A stretch of DNA of 64,000 bases from Diatrype stigma (GCA_022225965.2 JAKJXP020000026.1:186001-250000); one strand, 5' to 3'; shown: positions 1 to 12,139, numbered from the stretch's first letter. Translations and numbers: made by a program. The notes: generated by a model not told the origin, from the letters alone.

Positions 1-760
1 GACGATTCATCAGCAGGAGCAACAGCATCACCATTACCTAGTGCTGCTAGTACTCCGTACAACCATCGCCATCACCGCCTCCGCCAACCGACGCTAAGTC
101 ACCCTCTGCCGATTACCCCCTTGGCACGCAAACGGGTCGTTTAGCAGGTCAGCAACGCAACTCAGGCCAACATAAGACAGGACCTACCTACGCTATCACC
201 CACGTTACGTTATTACCTACGCCTGTGCCTGTGCCCGCGCCCTAACCTTTACATTCCTCGACCTTCTCGACCTTTGACCACAGGTTCGTATCATCACCGC
301 GGCCACCCTTGAGGAAAGCCTATTGCAAGCAATATCACCCTTCCTCTCTTCTCTAACACTGCAAGACGGGAAAGACAGCGAAAGTGGGAAGAAGAAATAC
401 CAAAAGAGAAACGAGCGAGACGGGCAGCAAGTCGGAACGAGAACCTGCACTCAATACGTACTTACCGTTGGGGCCTATTCTCAGCTTTCGCAAATGCAAC
501 CGAGTAAATAGCATCGGCGGGACACGAGAGCTAGAATATCCCTTCCGATAGACCCGCCGCATTTAGAGGACCCCGTTTCCCCCTCCGACCGAAGTGACTT
601 ATTGTGGTCACAAACGAACGACGTCGGAACAACCTTGATGGTGGTGGTGGTTTTATCCAAAGCCCAATAAACCAACTACTATTAGTACTTGGACTAGTGC
701 TGGGAATACTAGGAGTTGCCGTTGTTACGCTGCCGTTATCGCGGTGACTAGAGCAACAAG
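1..760. other. Upstream region of the RING-finger gene
   Basis: No convincing coding region is seen on either strand. The short open frames here overlap in several phases and have no recognisable domain. The segment is presumably promoter and 5' leader of the gene that starts at 761. A pyrimidine-rich tract lies around 336-360. No TATA box can be assigned with confidence. Confidence 0.5.
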
Positions 761-2996
761 ATGGACCCCGCGGGAATGGATTTCATGATGCACTATCATC
801 GTCAATCGTCTGAGCGTTCTGATCATGCAGCACGCTCAAATTGCCCTGCTCTACGGGCAGCAGCAGCTGAGCATGGCCAACTCCCAGGCATGTTCTCGTC
901 CAACCGTGGCCCTCATCACTACGACTCCTTCAATGGCAACAACTGGAGGCCTGGCCCTACAACCTACCACAATCCTCACAACCCTAACTCTCTCCAAGAT
1001 TGGCGGCATCACCCTGTACCGTCCCAAAACCGACCTTTGCCGGTAGTCCCCTACCCATATTCGGATCCCTTCCACGTGCCGGCTGCGAACGGGTATCCTC
1101 ACCAAGAGCAAGGAGGCCCGCAGTTGATCCCTATGATGAATGTGCCGGAAAATCAGGGCCCGCCGACCTCTTTGCCACCCTTCAACTACAGACCGGGTTT
1201 GCCCAGCATGAACAGTACACCTCAGATTCAGCATAGACGCAACGGTTCACAGGGCTCCGAGGTATCCTCAAGACCTGGAAGTTTACCTGCATTGAACCCG
1301 AATCCCAACCCAAATATGCCTACGACTGGTGCTCAGCCTTCTCGTGCGTCACTTTTCGCTGACTCACTATCATCGCTCGATTATATCGGCATGTCACACC
1401 AACTCAGCCCCCTCCAGGCTGGACCTTTCCCTCACGGTAGTTACACCTCCAACTCGCGCCCTAGAGCCGAGCCGAGCGCTCCGCCTGGGGGTACAGGTGA
1501 AGGCGGAGTATCACAATCAGGTAGGTTCCATGAGTAGAATAATGACAATGCCGATTCTAAGCTAACTATCCTCTTAGCCACGAACTCACCAAACCGGGCG
1601 CAGGCCGCTGCACCTGCAAGCGGAAATGACCGTTCACCGACCCGGGAGAACCCACCTGAGGAGCGTCCGAGACCCTCTGTTCGTTATAGAGGAGCTTTCC
1701 CCGCAGTCCCGCGGAGCCTGACAAATTCTGCCCCCAGCTCGGACTCGTCAAGCGACGAAGATGCCGATGCCGGGGAGCGTTCGCCGAACGGGTACGGGTT
1801 TTTCGAGCTTATAGGATCAGGACTTGGTAATTTGCCGGAAGATCGCGTCCGCGCCCAACAGCTTCTTCGAGGAACTATGTCCGCAAAACGGGTGGCTTCG
1901 AAGAACGCCATTGCATCTCTTCAGAGCGTTAAGATCTCGGATCTGGCCCCGGGCGATAACGGTATGTGTGCGATGATTATCGGCCGTGGTTGCTCTTGCT
2001 AATTTATCTAGTGTGCGTGATATGCTATAACGACTATGGAGTCCAGAATCCCGAGGGTGTCAACGAGGCACCACTGCGTCTACCGAAGTGCAAGCATGTG
2101 TTCGGTGACCACTGCATTAAAAAGTGGTTTGAGGAGAACGACACTTGCCCCTACTGCAGAGATAAGGTTCCTTCAGAGCCTCAGACCGCACGTTTGGCCG
2201 CCCAGTATCGTTCGTTGCAGTTTTATCACCAGCAACATGCCCATATGCAGATGATGCGGCGTTACCAACAAACCCAACCCCGCGATTCGAATCAACCAGG
2301 GTCTAGTGACAACCACCCCCGATTCGGTCGTTCAATGGGTCATCACGGGTATGTCTATGTTTTTCCCCGTATTGATGCAAGAATGTACTGACCTAGGAAA
2401 GTGCACTGGCAGATCTGTATACTCCAGGAGGTCGACTGCCTGCTTGGCCTGCATACTCTTACGAGCGTCGATCTCCTGGCAATGACGCTGACGTTGCCCG
2501 TCGGAGACCACGTGCTCGCCACGGCGGTCCGCGGACCTCTCCATCGGCTCGTTCGTTTGGTGGATCTCCTGCGAATGGTTCAACACAGAACCCTGTTCGT
2601 AACCACTCTCCTCCTAGTTCAGGTCCAAGGCCCGGCGGCGAAGATGTGCACCTACTGACCTCTCAACAGTATCCTCTGGGCATGGGCACACAGCTTCCTA
2701 ACCATAACGGTCGGCATCCTGCCAATCTGCCAGGACCATCGAACGGACCTCACTATGACATGCACCTCCCGTCACCTACCTTCTATTCACATGTGGGCAC
2801 TCAGCCTGACCCATATCACAACCCGCTGGTCAATGTGAACCCGGGTACCACGGGTGACAATTTTCGAGGGGCTGCGCCGCAAATTCGGGGAGACCAGATC
2901 CCGCCCTTGTCGCCCACTATTGGAGGGCCAGAAGTCGACATGACTAACGCCGAGCAGGCTACCCCGCGCCGCGCAAGCTCGCAGCAACATACATAA
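761..2996 (+). CDS. RING-finger protein, probable E3 ubiquitin ligase
   Basis: Predicted exons are 761-1520, 1578-1961, 2012-about 2352 and 2397-2996, giving about 694 residues. The N-terminal 250 residues are Pro/Asn/Ser/His-rich and look disordered. A RING begins at residue 383: C383-x2-C386, C408-K-H410, C416, C427-x2-C430, ending in the run DTCPYCRDKV. The residue three places after H410 is Gly413 instead of the usual His/Cys ligand, with His415 nearby, so the second zinc site is atypical. The C-terminal 200 residues are again Pro/Gly/Arg-rich. Introns 1 and 2 have good donors and acceptors. The third junction is uncertain: the strong donor GTATGT at 2349 breaks the frame, while GTCTAT at 2353 with the acceptor at 2396 keeps it. 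The role as a ubiquitin ligase is inferred from the RING; substrate and location are unknown. Homologues of this layout are, from memory, common in Sordariomycetes. Confidence 0.85.
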
Positions 2997-4637
2997 GGGG
3001 AACCTGACCGGACGTTGGTGATAACTGAAGTTGTACGGACGGTGCCATACCCGGCGTCAGCAACCGTTCAACCGATACACTCGATGACGGCTATGACTGA
3101 ATGACCCTTGATTTTTGACGTTCACGGATATTTGCTTTTCGACATGAAGCCGGTTTTATAGATTTGAGTTTTGCGTCTCCGTTGCCTGCATTCACCATAC
3201 ACCACCCTTTTCTCCCTGTCTGGCACACTTTGCATACGGATGGTTCACGATGTTTTCTCCTCTTCTATTTCGGAAACCCTTTCGGAGTTTCCAAGTTCAC
3301 TAGTCGACTTCTGCTTCTTCGGCCAGGCGTTCACGGAGTTGTCATAGGGGAGGAATTCTGGAACAAAGGGGGCAACATATGGCATCATCATGGCACTCGG
3401 CGTTCTGCATTTTTTTTCTTCTCTTCTCTCATCTTTTTCTTCCCTTCTGTACGCAACTCACTTTCTCCACCTTCACCCTGCACGGCCTACTTGATGACGA
3501 GGATAGCGAGAGACGATGATAGGGGTTGTACACCGAGGTGTCTTTTTATTCTTTCATTTTCTTTCTCTTCTCAACTGACGCTGATCTGGTAGGGAGGGTG
3601 AGAAGGCGGAGAGGGGGTAGCATTCACCACGAATTCAGCCTGAAAATATTTTCCCCTCCTGGAAGCATAATACAGCAGCATTGAGCATACATCATACAGC
3701 GTCAGCGCACGCACGATATGTGCGTAGCCAGATAGCTATAGGGCATCTTTCACACAGTTGATAGCACCACTTCTTCTATTGCTGGATATAGGGGAAATCC
3801 TAGTCTCGTCAATCACGTTAAGACGCTATTAGTAACTACTAGTATCAGCAGTAATTGAACGTGATGCGCATATACCAATACTGCACAGGAGGATGCTATG
3901 TCATGATAGATTGTAGCTGGGAAACCTACGTACAATAGGTATGACAAAGTCTGCAGATAACAACCCCCTGAGCTTGTATCGCATGTATGTAATTTGCGTA
4001 TGTTTGATATTTCCAAACCCAGAGACTGTTAGAGCCCCAGAAAGGCACCTACCTAGGTACTAAGCAGACAAGTCAGTCATAAACTTAGAAGTAGTATCTC
4101 CTTGCTGTATGATCAGGCTTTTCTCATTCGATACATATTCGAGTTGATTTATTCTCCCATGTGCGGATATATAGCAAACCGCTGACATATTCGTGGCTCG
4201 TGGGCTCGGTATGATAGGACACGACTAGAACTTGGTTCGATAAGCATCGACTGATCGAACCAATTTGAACTGGACGTTCTACTTTCCTTGGGCAGCTACG
4301 TGCTAGCTTCTTGGTCCCCCCTACCTGCCTTCGCTTGCCAATTGACTCCTACCTCTTCAAATGCGGACACGCGTGCATATTGTAAATACCTACCCTTACC
4401 TACTTAGGCAGGTACCTACATTCTCCCCCCTATCTATCCTGCAGGTGCAGATGCAGGCGCTATGGGTGGAACGAACACACGAACAAACTTCCCCCAAGAC
4501 CGTGATAGGTGCCCCAAGGATTCCAATTAGGTACGAAGGCATGTATGTATTTGTGTGTATACCTATAGTCCCAAACGATGCTAATAATTCAAATAATACT
4601 ATTTTGTATGCCATCGCTATCATCACCGTCATGAGTA
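2997..4637. other. Intergenic, convergent 3' ends
   Basis: About 1.6 kb between two converging genes. T-rich tracts lie at about 3410-3450 and 3545-3575. The palindrome TACCTAGGTA sits at 4050-4059. Open frames here have no domain and low coding character. No RNA gene was recognised. Confidence 0.6.
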
Positions 4638-6007
4638 TCACAACTTCGCTTTTGTCTCCCCCTCCTCCTCCTTGTCCCCCTTCCCTTTGCTCTTCGCTTT
4701 CGCTTTCGCCGCCACCACCATACTCCAAGCCCGCTCGGCCAGCGGGCCCATGGCCTCGGCGTGGCGCCGCGCCTCCGCGCTGCTGGCCTGCCGCGTCGCC
4801 ACGCGCGCCGCGATGCCCTGGCAGATGGCCGACAGCCGGAACACGCTGAAGGCCGTGGCCCACGCCATCTCGGCCTCGGGCACCTCCCAGCCCGCCGCCG
4901 CGCCGTACCAGGCCACGATGGTCGAGGGGGTGGGGAGGCCCTCGGGGACGGACACGGGGTCCTTTTCCTTGGCTGTGGTGGAACCGGAACTGATCTCGGG
5001 CCCGGCCCCGTAGAACGGGTGCAGCAGGTTCGCCAGGTCGCTCAGCGGGTGGCCCACCGTGCTCATCTCCCAGTCGAGGATGCCGATGACGCGCGGCTCC
5101 GTCGGGTGGAAGACCAGGTTGTCGATCTTGTAGTCGCCGTGCACGAGCGTCGCCCTCGGGCCGCCGCCGCTTGGCTCCCGCGACCGGCCCGGCTGCTGCG
5201 CCTCGTCCCGGAAGAACGCGAGCAGGTCCTCGAAGTGCGGCAGGTGTCCCACGGCGCGCCCCGTCTCGGCATCGACAGCCCGCGCCTGCGCCTCGCAGAT
5301 GCGGCGCCACGTCTCGACCTGGCGCGCGTAGAACCCGCCGTCCTCCCCCTTCCCGTAGCGCTGCAGGCCCACGGCCTCGCGGTCGACGGCGTGCAGGCGC
5401 GCGAGCGTCTCGACGGCGGCGCGCCAGAGGGCCGCGCGCTCCGAGGCCGGCACCTCCTCCCCCCGCTTTCCCTTCCCGCTGGAAGTAGGATCCAGCCGCA
5501 TGTACGGGTCCTCGAAGATGCGGCCGTCCAGGAACTGCATGACGTAGAAGGGCGTGCCGAGCACGGCGGCGTCCTCGCAGAGCGCGTAGGGGCGGGGCAC
5601 GGGCACGCCGGTGCCGCCGCGCCACAGCGCCGCGATCACGCGGTGCTCGCGCTCCACCTTGTGCGCCGACTGCGAGAGCAGCCGGCCCGGCGGCTTCTTG
5701 CGCAGCACGTACCGCGCCCCCGTCGCGCGCGAGGTCAGCTGGTAGGTCGGGTTGGATTGGCCGAAGCCGAACTGTGGTTGTTTGGGTGCTTTTGTAAGCA
5801 AAGTGAAGTGGGGAAGAGAAGAGAAGAGAGAAGAGAAGACGCGGTCCGTTATATGTATGTAATAAGTAGGAAATAAAGTATTTAGATATATATAGTATAT
5901 ACACATACCTGCTTTACGTCCAGAGGCAGCTCGATCTCGGGCACGTGCTCGCTGAGGTAGCGCTCGAGCGCCGCGACGTCGATGGGATGGCGTACTGGCC
6001 CCGCCAT
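4638..6007 (-). CDS. APH-fold phosphotransferase (ACAD10/11 N-domain type)
   Basis: Two exons, 6007-5909 and 5771-4638, encode 410 residues; the join is in phase 0 after CAG|GTATGT. The protein matches the aminoglycoside-phosphotransferase/choline-kinase fold found at the N-terminus of acyl-CoA dehydrogenases ACAD10/11. The segments GQSNPTY and YVLRKKPPG form the nucleotide-binding lobe, the catalytic motif HGDYKIDN starts at His244 (Asp246), and the metal-binding Asp266 lies in ILDWEMSTVGHPLSD. There is no dehydrogenase domain, so this is the stand-alone form usual in fungi. ACAD10/11 kinase domains act on 4-hydroxyacyl-CoA, which makes a role in hydroxy-fatty-acid breakdown plausible but unproven. 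The tail is Lys/Glu-rich and ends in Ala-Lys-Leu, an acceptable PTS1 tripeptide, suggesting peroxisomes. Codons are strongly G/C-ending. Confidence 0.9.
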
Positions 6008-6813
6008 GCTCTCTTGTCTGCTTGTCTGCTGGCTTGTCTTTCTTTATATCGTGGGGAGGCGAGAATACTTTTCGGCTGGAGGAGAGAAGGGATCAAAGAC
6101 CAAAACTAGATTCGCTAGAATGGAGAATGCAAATGGACTATAAGCAACCGCAGCTAATTAAACGAGCTACCCTTGAACATCACTTGAGGAATTCTGCTAA
6201 TTAAGTAGCTAAGTAAATTTTATGTAAGCCTAGATGTCGAGCAATTGGGAGTCTATCCCAGGAAGCCGTGCTGTGTTGGCTCAACTATGCGTACCTAGGG
6301 AAAGGGCGACGTCGGTAATGGTGTTGGTTGAGTGGCCGGTTGGCGGGATGCCGAGGTACAGGTTTGGGATGAGCTGCAGCTGTAGCTGCAATTGGGTTTA
6401 GTCCCGAGTCCATGGGGCGAGCTAAGCCCTTCGCAGTGCTAGTGCTTGTGGGGGAGGGGCAAAGGGGGGCAGCTATCCTAACCCCTAACTAGCCCCTTTT
6501 CCACCAGAAACGACGAAAACCAAGTACGGACTACAGACATACAAAACATAGCATGATATAAGCAATTAATAGGTGTAGGCTTATGGGATTAGATGCGTGG
6601 TACCATGTCAGAGGACTTGATCTCGCTGACCGATTCATTTGATACGTTCTATCAAAATATCCATCTACTTTCTTTTCCAAAGATCCTTCTATTCTTACCC
6701 CCTAATCCTAGTCCTAGTCTTAGTCGTCAAGAGGACCGTGATATCTCATAAAGTAGCCTCTAACTACTTAAGTACATGTATGTAGGGAATTTGGTGACTA
6801 CGTAGACAACTAA
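6008..6813. other. Intergenic, tandem (- / -) spacer
   Basis: About 0.8 kb between the start of the APH-fold gene and the end of DIP2. It should hold the promoter of the first and the 3' region of the second. The sequence is mixed in composition, with CCTAGTCCTAGTC-like short repeats near 6705-6725. No gene is seen. Confidence 0.55.
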
Positions 6814-9794
6814 CTACGACACATGCACGAACGTCCGCTTCCGCGCGGCCTGGCCCTCAGCCGCGGCCGCGTCCTCGTCCCAGGTCTCGTCGACGTAGGC
6901 GCGGACGCCGCGGTCGCGGAGCTGCAGGCCGACGACGCGGAGGGCGGCGAGGTTGTAGCCCATCTCGTCCTTCTGGCGCTTCAGCGCGGCGCGGAGGTTG
7001 AGGCGGAGGCCGTCGAGGGTGGCGCGCATGGTGCGGCTGGCGACGACCTGGCGGTGGTGCGTCTTGAGGACGAAGAACAGGATGCGGCACGTCAGCGGGA
7101 TGTTGAGCGACCGCAGCGCGAACAGGTTCAGGAACGTGAGCAGCATCGGCACCGACGCGAACGGCAGGACCAGCAGCGCGTCGTGCAGCGCCGACGCCTT
7201 CACCCGCTGCAGCACGGACAGCACGTGCTCCTCGGCGCTGATGTGGCCCAGCGCCAGGTAGATGGGGTTGCGCTGCGGCGGCGCCAGGGCCGCGTGCGGG
7301 TTGCGTGCCTTCGCCTCCTCCCACTCCTGCACCACGTGCAGATCCTCCATGCCGAGCTCTAGCGCCTCCTGGATGCGCTCGCCGGCCATCAGTGTCTCGG
7401 ACGTCTGCTTGCTAGCGGCCGCGACTTCGCCGTCCTGGTCCTCGGCGTCGGGGTCCTGCTCGAGCGACGTCGTGAGCGTGCTCTCGTACAGCTCCTCGAG
7501 CTCCTTCTCCCTCTCCTCCTCGAGGAAGATCTGCTCGTCCGTCTCGTCCCATACACGGATGCTCTTGTCGTGGCTCGCCGAGACGATGAACCCTCCGTTG
7601 TGGCTGATCGCCAGAGCCCAAATCTCTCCGTGGTGCCCGTTGAGCCGTTGTATTTGCTCGAACTTGTCGCCGTCCCAGTACTTGATGGACCGGTCCTTGC
7701 TTGTGCTGAAGAAGTGGTGACCGTTGCCGTTCTGATTGTGGGGTACGAAAGCGACTTGCAGGATGCTGTCCTGGTGGGCGAATAACGCCTTGTGGCAGTC
7801 ACCAAAATCGAGACCCCATATCCTAATGTTCTTGTCCGCTGAGCACGTCACAATCAGCTTGCTGTCGTATGATATGTCCATATTTAGTACCGGGAGCTTG
7901 TGACCGTAAAGATTGAGATATAACTTCAAAGAGTCTGTGAAGAACACCTTCACCGTGCTATCCAGTAGTGCAACCGCGAGGTATTTAGCATCCGGTGAGA
8001 ACTTGAGGCTCAGAATGTCATCTGAAACCTCTAGTTTCCTGGACTGGGCCAGTTTTAGTTTCGGCGTTGTCCGGGTCGTGCCAAGCACCTCTTCTTGCAC
8101 AATCTTGAAATTCCAGAATTTGGCAGACTTGTCGGCGCTCCCGGAGACCATGGAACGACCGTCCGGATGAACCTGCAAAGACCATATCGCGCCTTCGTGG
8201 GCCGTGACACTATCGAGAAGCACTGCTGATGCCACATCGAATAGTTCAATCTCGCCGCTCTTGGTACCAACAACCACCACTTTATCTCCTGGTAAGAATG
8301 CGCAACATAAAGCGTATCCGCAATCAAACGTCCGAATACATGCTTGTGTCCGCACATTCCAGATCTTGAGACTTCCATTAGATGCAGAGGCTAGCATTCT
8401 GTCGTCAGAACTCAGGGCCAATGATCGAATATCTGCCCGGTGGCCTGGGAGCTCAACCGCTAGGGCCCGTGTATAGTCCGGAACGTCTTCCTTCTTCGAC
8501 TTGCTGCTCTTCTCTTTCTGGGGTATATTATACAGTTCCAATTGGTTATTAGTAGTAGCAACAAGTAACTGGAGGGTCTTGCTGCCATGGTTGACTGCCC
8601 AGTCAACGGATCTTGCTTTCCCGGTCGTACGCACAATGAGATGCTGCGCAAAAACATCCGTGATGTCAGCGCGGCTGACGCTCTCGTCCTGATCCCCTTC
8701 TTCATCAACCTCTGCTTCACCATTCGACTGGCCTCCTTTCTTTTGAGCTAGCTTTTCTCTCCTCCTTCTCTTCTTTCTGGCTAGGCTCTTCTTGATTTCG
8801 GCTTCGCTGCGTATCCTCCAGATTTCCACGGCCTTTTCTGATCCATGGACGGCAAAATAATCTTTTCGGGGGTGAAATATAATTTCAGTCGCTTTTTCTT
8901 TTCCTTGGCGCAACAATGTTCCCCGATCCCGCAAGTATTGTGTGTTCTGTGGCGCATCGACCGTTCGTTGCGACGCTGCTAGTCCGGTGGTATCTAGTGC
9001 CCATACTTTGAGCTCGCCCGAGTTCCCTGCTGTGATGCAACCGCTGTAATCGGGGGAAAGCCCCAACGCCCAACATTCGCCATTCGTTTGCGCAATGTGA
9101 GTTTCGATGCAATGCCTTGTGCCGAGATCCCATAGCTTGATTAAGGAGTCTTTGCTAGTCGTAAGCAGGAAGCCTTCAGACGGGGATGCAGCGCCGTCAA
9201 GCACCATGGCCTGTCCCCCATCTTCTTCGACGACCTCATCTTGTGGCTCCACAAAACGCAGACCGGTGATCTGGTCCTTGTGTCCTCGGAGTTTGTACTG
9301 TCCGACCTCTGCAACTAGATCCCATATAATAACATCCGTGTCTTTGGAACCGCTGGCAAGTCGGACGCCTGATCGGTCGAACGCGAGGTGGTTTATGGCG
9401 GAGCGGTGACCGTTGAAGTTCACAATAATCGTAGCGATCTTGCTGTCCCACAGGCGAATGCTGCCATCTTCGTATCCGACAGCGAAGATATCCGGGTCCG
9501 TTTCGCTCTGCGCAATGGCAGTCACCTGAGACAGACAGCCCTCATCTCTCCACCGACTTAGCAGCTCTCCCTTTTTTATGTCCCAGTAGAGGATTTCCTC
9601 GTTCGCAGCGACTACAGCCTGGCCAGCGCTAGTACTGCTCGATTTGTCCTTGGAGGTCCAGACGATATTGGAAGTACTGGATGTCACGAGACCAAAGGAC
9701 TTCGAATGCTCGTATTTTCTACTCTCGAGATTAGCTAACAATGTATGTCGCAATATACCACACAATTGAGCGCTCACAAATACGACTTGACCAT
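6814..9794 (-). CDS. DIP2: U3 snoRNP WD-repeat protein Dip2/Utp12 (WDR3)
   Basis: A 17-nt first exon (9794-9778) encodes MVKSYL and is joined across a 59-nt intron (9777-9719) to one long exon (9718-6814), giving 973 residues. The spliced N-terminus MVKSYLKYEHSKSFG is the conserved start of this family, which fixes the micro-exon. The protein holds about a dozen WD repeats (for example GSKDTDVIIWD, SADKNIRIWG, SHDKSIRVWDE) forming two propellers. A basic segment RKKRRRREK near residue 320 may be a nuclear signal. The C-terminal 150 residues are the helical Dip2/Utp12 domain. In yeast this is an essential subunit of the UTP-B complex in the small-subunit processome, acting in the nucleolus on 18S pre-rRNA. 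Yeast Dip2 is 943 residues, so the gene looks complete. The 3' fifth switches to almost only G/C-ending codons. Confidence 0.97.
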
Positions 9795-10385
9795 ATTTGT
9801 AGCCTTTTTGCGCCGAGGGAGCTTCTTCCAGAGCAATACCTCAACGTGACGACTGCGAAATTGCGACAACTGCGACGACTGCGACAACCTGAGAAACTTC
9901 GGATCTTCTGGCTCTGGAACTTTTTTTGGGAGGGACCCCTGCTGCCCTGATAAGAGATTCCCTTATCGGCTCCTTATCTCTTATCGTAGCTCAGAGCCAA
10001 GCACTGCCAAGCACCACGTCGAGCCTGCCGAACCCAATTGAATGCACGAACCAGGTCAGTCCAGGTGCCATCGGCAGGCAATGGGGCTCAAAAGTCGGAC
10101 TGCGTTCATTGGCCAAAGGGCTGGCTGGGCTGGCTGGCTGACGGGGCACTACGTACATCACAGCCCCACCAAAGGCAGCTACCATGGACGGCACACCCTT
10201 AGCACCTGCCTAACTACGGAGTACGGCGTCAGGGTCAAGGCGTGCATCACTTGGTCTGCATCACTTGGTCCCGCCGCATTGAACGTCAACCTTCCTCCAG
10301 CTTCAACATATCCATACCGACACATCAGCTATAGGCCAGTAACAATAATAGAGGTCAGACGCGGAAGCAAACAACTCGGGCCGCC
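9795..10385. promoter_or_regulatory. Shared DIP2/ARPC2 promoter region with GATA cluster
   Basis: A 591-bp space separates the divergent starts of DIP2 and ARPC2. Four GATAAG elements lie within 37 bp: GATAAG at 9949-9954 on + and its complement CTTATC at 9962-9967, 9973-9978 and 9980-9985. Fungal GATA factors (AreA/NIT2, blue-light and iron regulators) bind paired sites of this kind. That a GATA factor acts here is an inference. A GCGAC-rich stretch (9855-9885) lies next to the DIP2 side. Confidence 0.45.
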
Positions 10386-11784
10386 ATGCTTCTCTTAGAC
10401 TACCAGAACGTCCTGATACAGTCCGTTCTCACGGAACGGTTCTCAGGGTAAGTCTCCCTGTTCCCCGACAGACGCATACCGTTCTGTTCTCCAACCGAAG
10501 CGTGTGAGACCAACCCGAGACATCATCTTCGCAGAGCTCCTCCGGCCTCCATCGATCAGACCGTATCCGATTTCGACGGCGTCACCTTCCATATATCCAC
10601 CCCCGAGACCAAGACCCGGATCCTCGTCTCCATCCAGATCCGATGCTTCAAGGACCTGGTCCGCTACGGCGCTGAGCAGGTGCTGCAGCGAGAGTACGGC
10701 TCGTACGTCGTGACGCCCGAGGATGGCTACGACTTCTCCATCCAGGTCGATCTGGAGAACCTACCTGCAGAGAAAGGTACCGCCCTAGCACTCCTACCGC
10801 CGACCCCTGATGCCCCCCCCTATCCTCTGTCCTCCTATACCCTACCTATGTTCAGAACGGTGAGAGGGGAGGGAGACAGACTGTAGGGGGGTAATATCAA
10901 TATCCTCACAATCACTAGACTAACCACACTTCTCCCTGACAGAGGAGCGCGATGAGCTCATCATGAAGATCGCGCTGATGAAGCGCAACGCCATGGCGGC
11001 GCCGTTCGAGAACGCCTACCAGGAGTACTACAAGCTGAAGGAGGCGGCGTCGAAGTACACGTCGGAGGAGGCGCCGCAGGGCGTCGGCGAGGGCGGCGAG
11101 GTCATGTCGATCCACTACCGCGACGAGGAGGCCATCTACGTCAAGGCGAGCCACGACCGCGTCACCGTCATCTTCAGCACCGTCTTCCGCGAGGAGACGG
11201 ACCGCGTCTTCGGCAAGGTCTTCATCCAGGAGTTCGTCGACGCCCGCCGCCGCGCCATCCAGAACGCCCCCCAGGTCCTCTTCCGCAACGACCCGCCCCT
11301 CGAGCTCCAGGGCGTCCCCGGCGTCCGCGCCACCGAGGGCGGCGAGATCGGCTACGTCACCTTCGGTACGGTCATACATATACTGTGTTCTCTACTCTAC
11401 TCTAGTTATCGGTCGCTGACGTATTTGCCTTAGTTTTGTTCCCGCGACACCTCACGCCGCAGAGAATGCCGGATGTCATCTCTCACATCCAGACTTTCCG
11501 AGACTATTTCCATTATCACATCAAAGCGTCCAAGGTTCGAGCACCTCTGCTCCTCTGTCTGTCCACCTCTACCTCTTCGGAAGCTAATGATTTATGCAGG
11601 CATACATCCACTCACGTATGAGAAGGAGAACAGCGGATTTCCTGCAAGGTAAGGCACATATCCACATCTCCATCCTGCTCATCACTAACGCCGGTGTCCA
11701 GTCCTTCGACGAGCCAGGCCAGAGAACGAGGAGAAGGAGAAGAAGACGGCGAGTGGCCGGTCGTTCAAGGTCCAGAGCTCCTAG
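10386..11784 (+). CDS. ARC35: Arp2/3 complex 34-kDa subunit (ARPC2)
   Basis: Six exons: 10386-10447, 10535-10776, 10943-11365, 11434-11534, 11600-11648 and 11702-11784, giving 319 residues with consistent phases at every junction. The start MLLLDYQNVLIQSVLTERF and the inner motifs YGSYVVTPEDGYDFS, VIFSTVFREETDRVFG and TFRDYFHYHIKASK are typical of ARPC2/Arc35. The C-terminal helix DFLQVLRRARPENEEKEKK is the conserved actin-side-binding tail. ARPC2 pairs with ARPC4 to form the core of the seven-subunit Arp2/3 complex, which nucleates branched actin at endocytic patches. Family members are about 300-340 residues, so the gene is complete. Exon 3 is strongly G/C-ending; the last exons are not. 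It shares its upstream region with DIP2. Confidence 0.96.
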
Positions 11785-12139
11785 ACCCTTACTGCTACTA
11801 CCCTCACCATGGCAGCGATGATGACTTCGGCGTAGAAATTACTAGCGTTAGTGTAGACGCTCTCTGCCTACCTACAAGCATATTTATTATAGGAAGGCCT
11901 TCATGAATGATTATTATGATTCGTACCGCATCGTCTGCGATCTGCGATTACTGTCTGCTCTCTCTCCGTGTTTTTGGTAGCTAAGTCTAATGTTACAAAC
12001 TATAAGGACCAAAGTCCATACCAAGCCAAAGCCAAAGCCAGTGCAAGTATCGTCTGGTTTGCTCTCTCTCTCTCTCTCTCTCTCTCTCGCCGGTGGGGTT
12101 GGGGGGCTTTTTTTTCGAGGTTTCTTTTTTTCGTGTTTT

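Noticed and set aside
4761..5876. 371-codon plus-strand frame over the APH-fold gene
   Set aside because: Antisense shadow of a real gene with conserved catalytic motifs.
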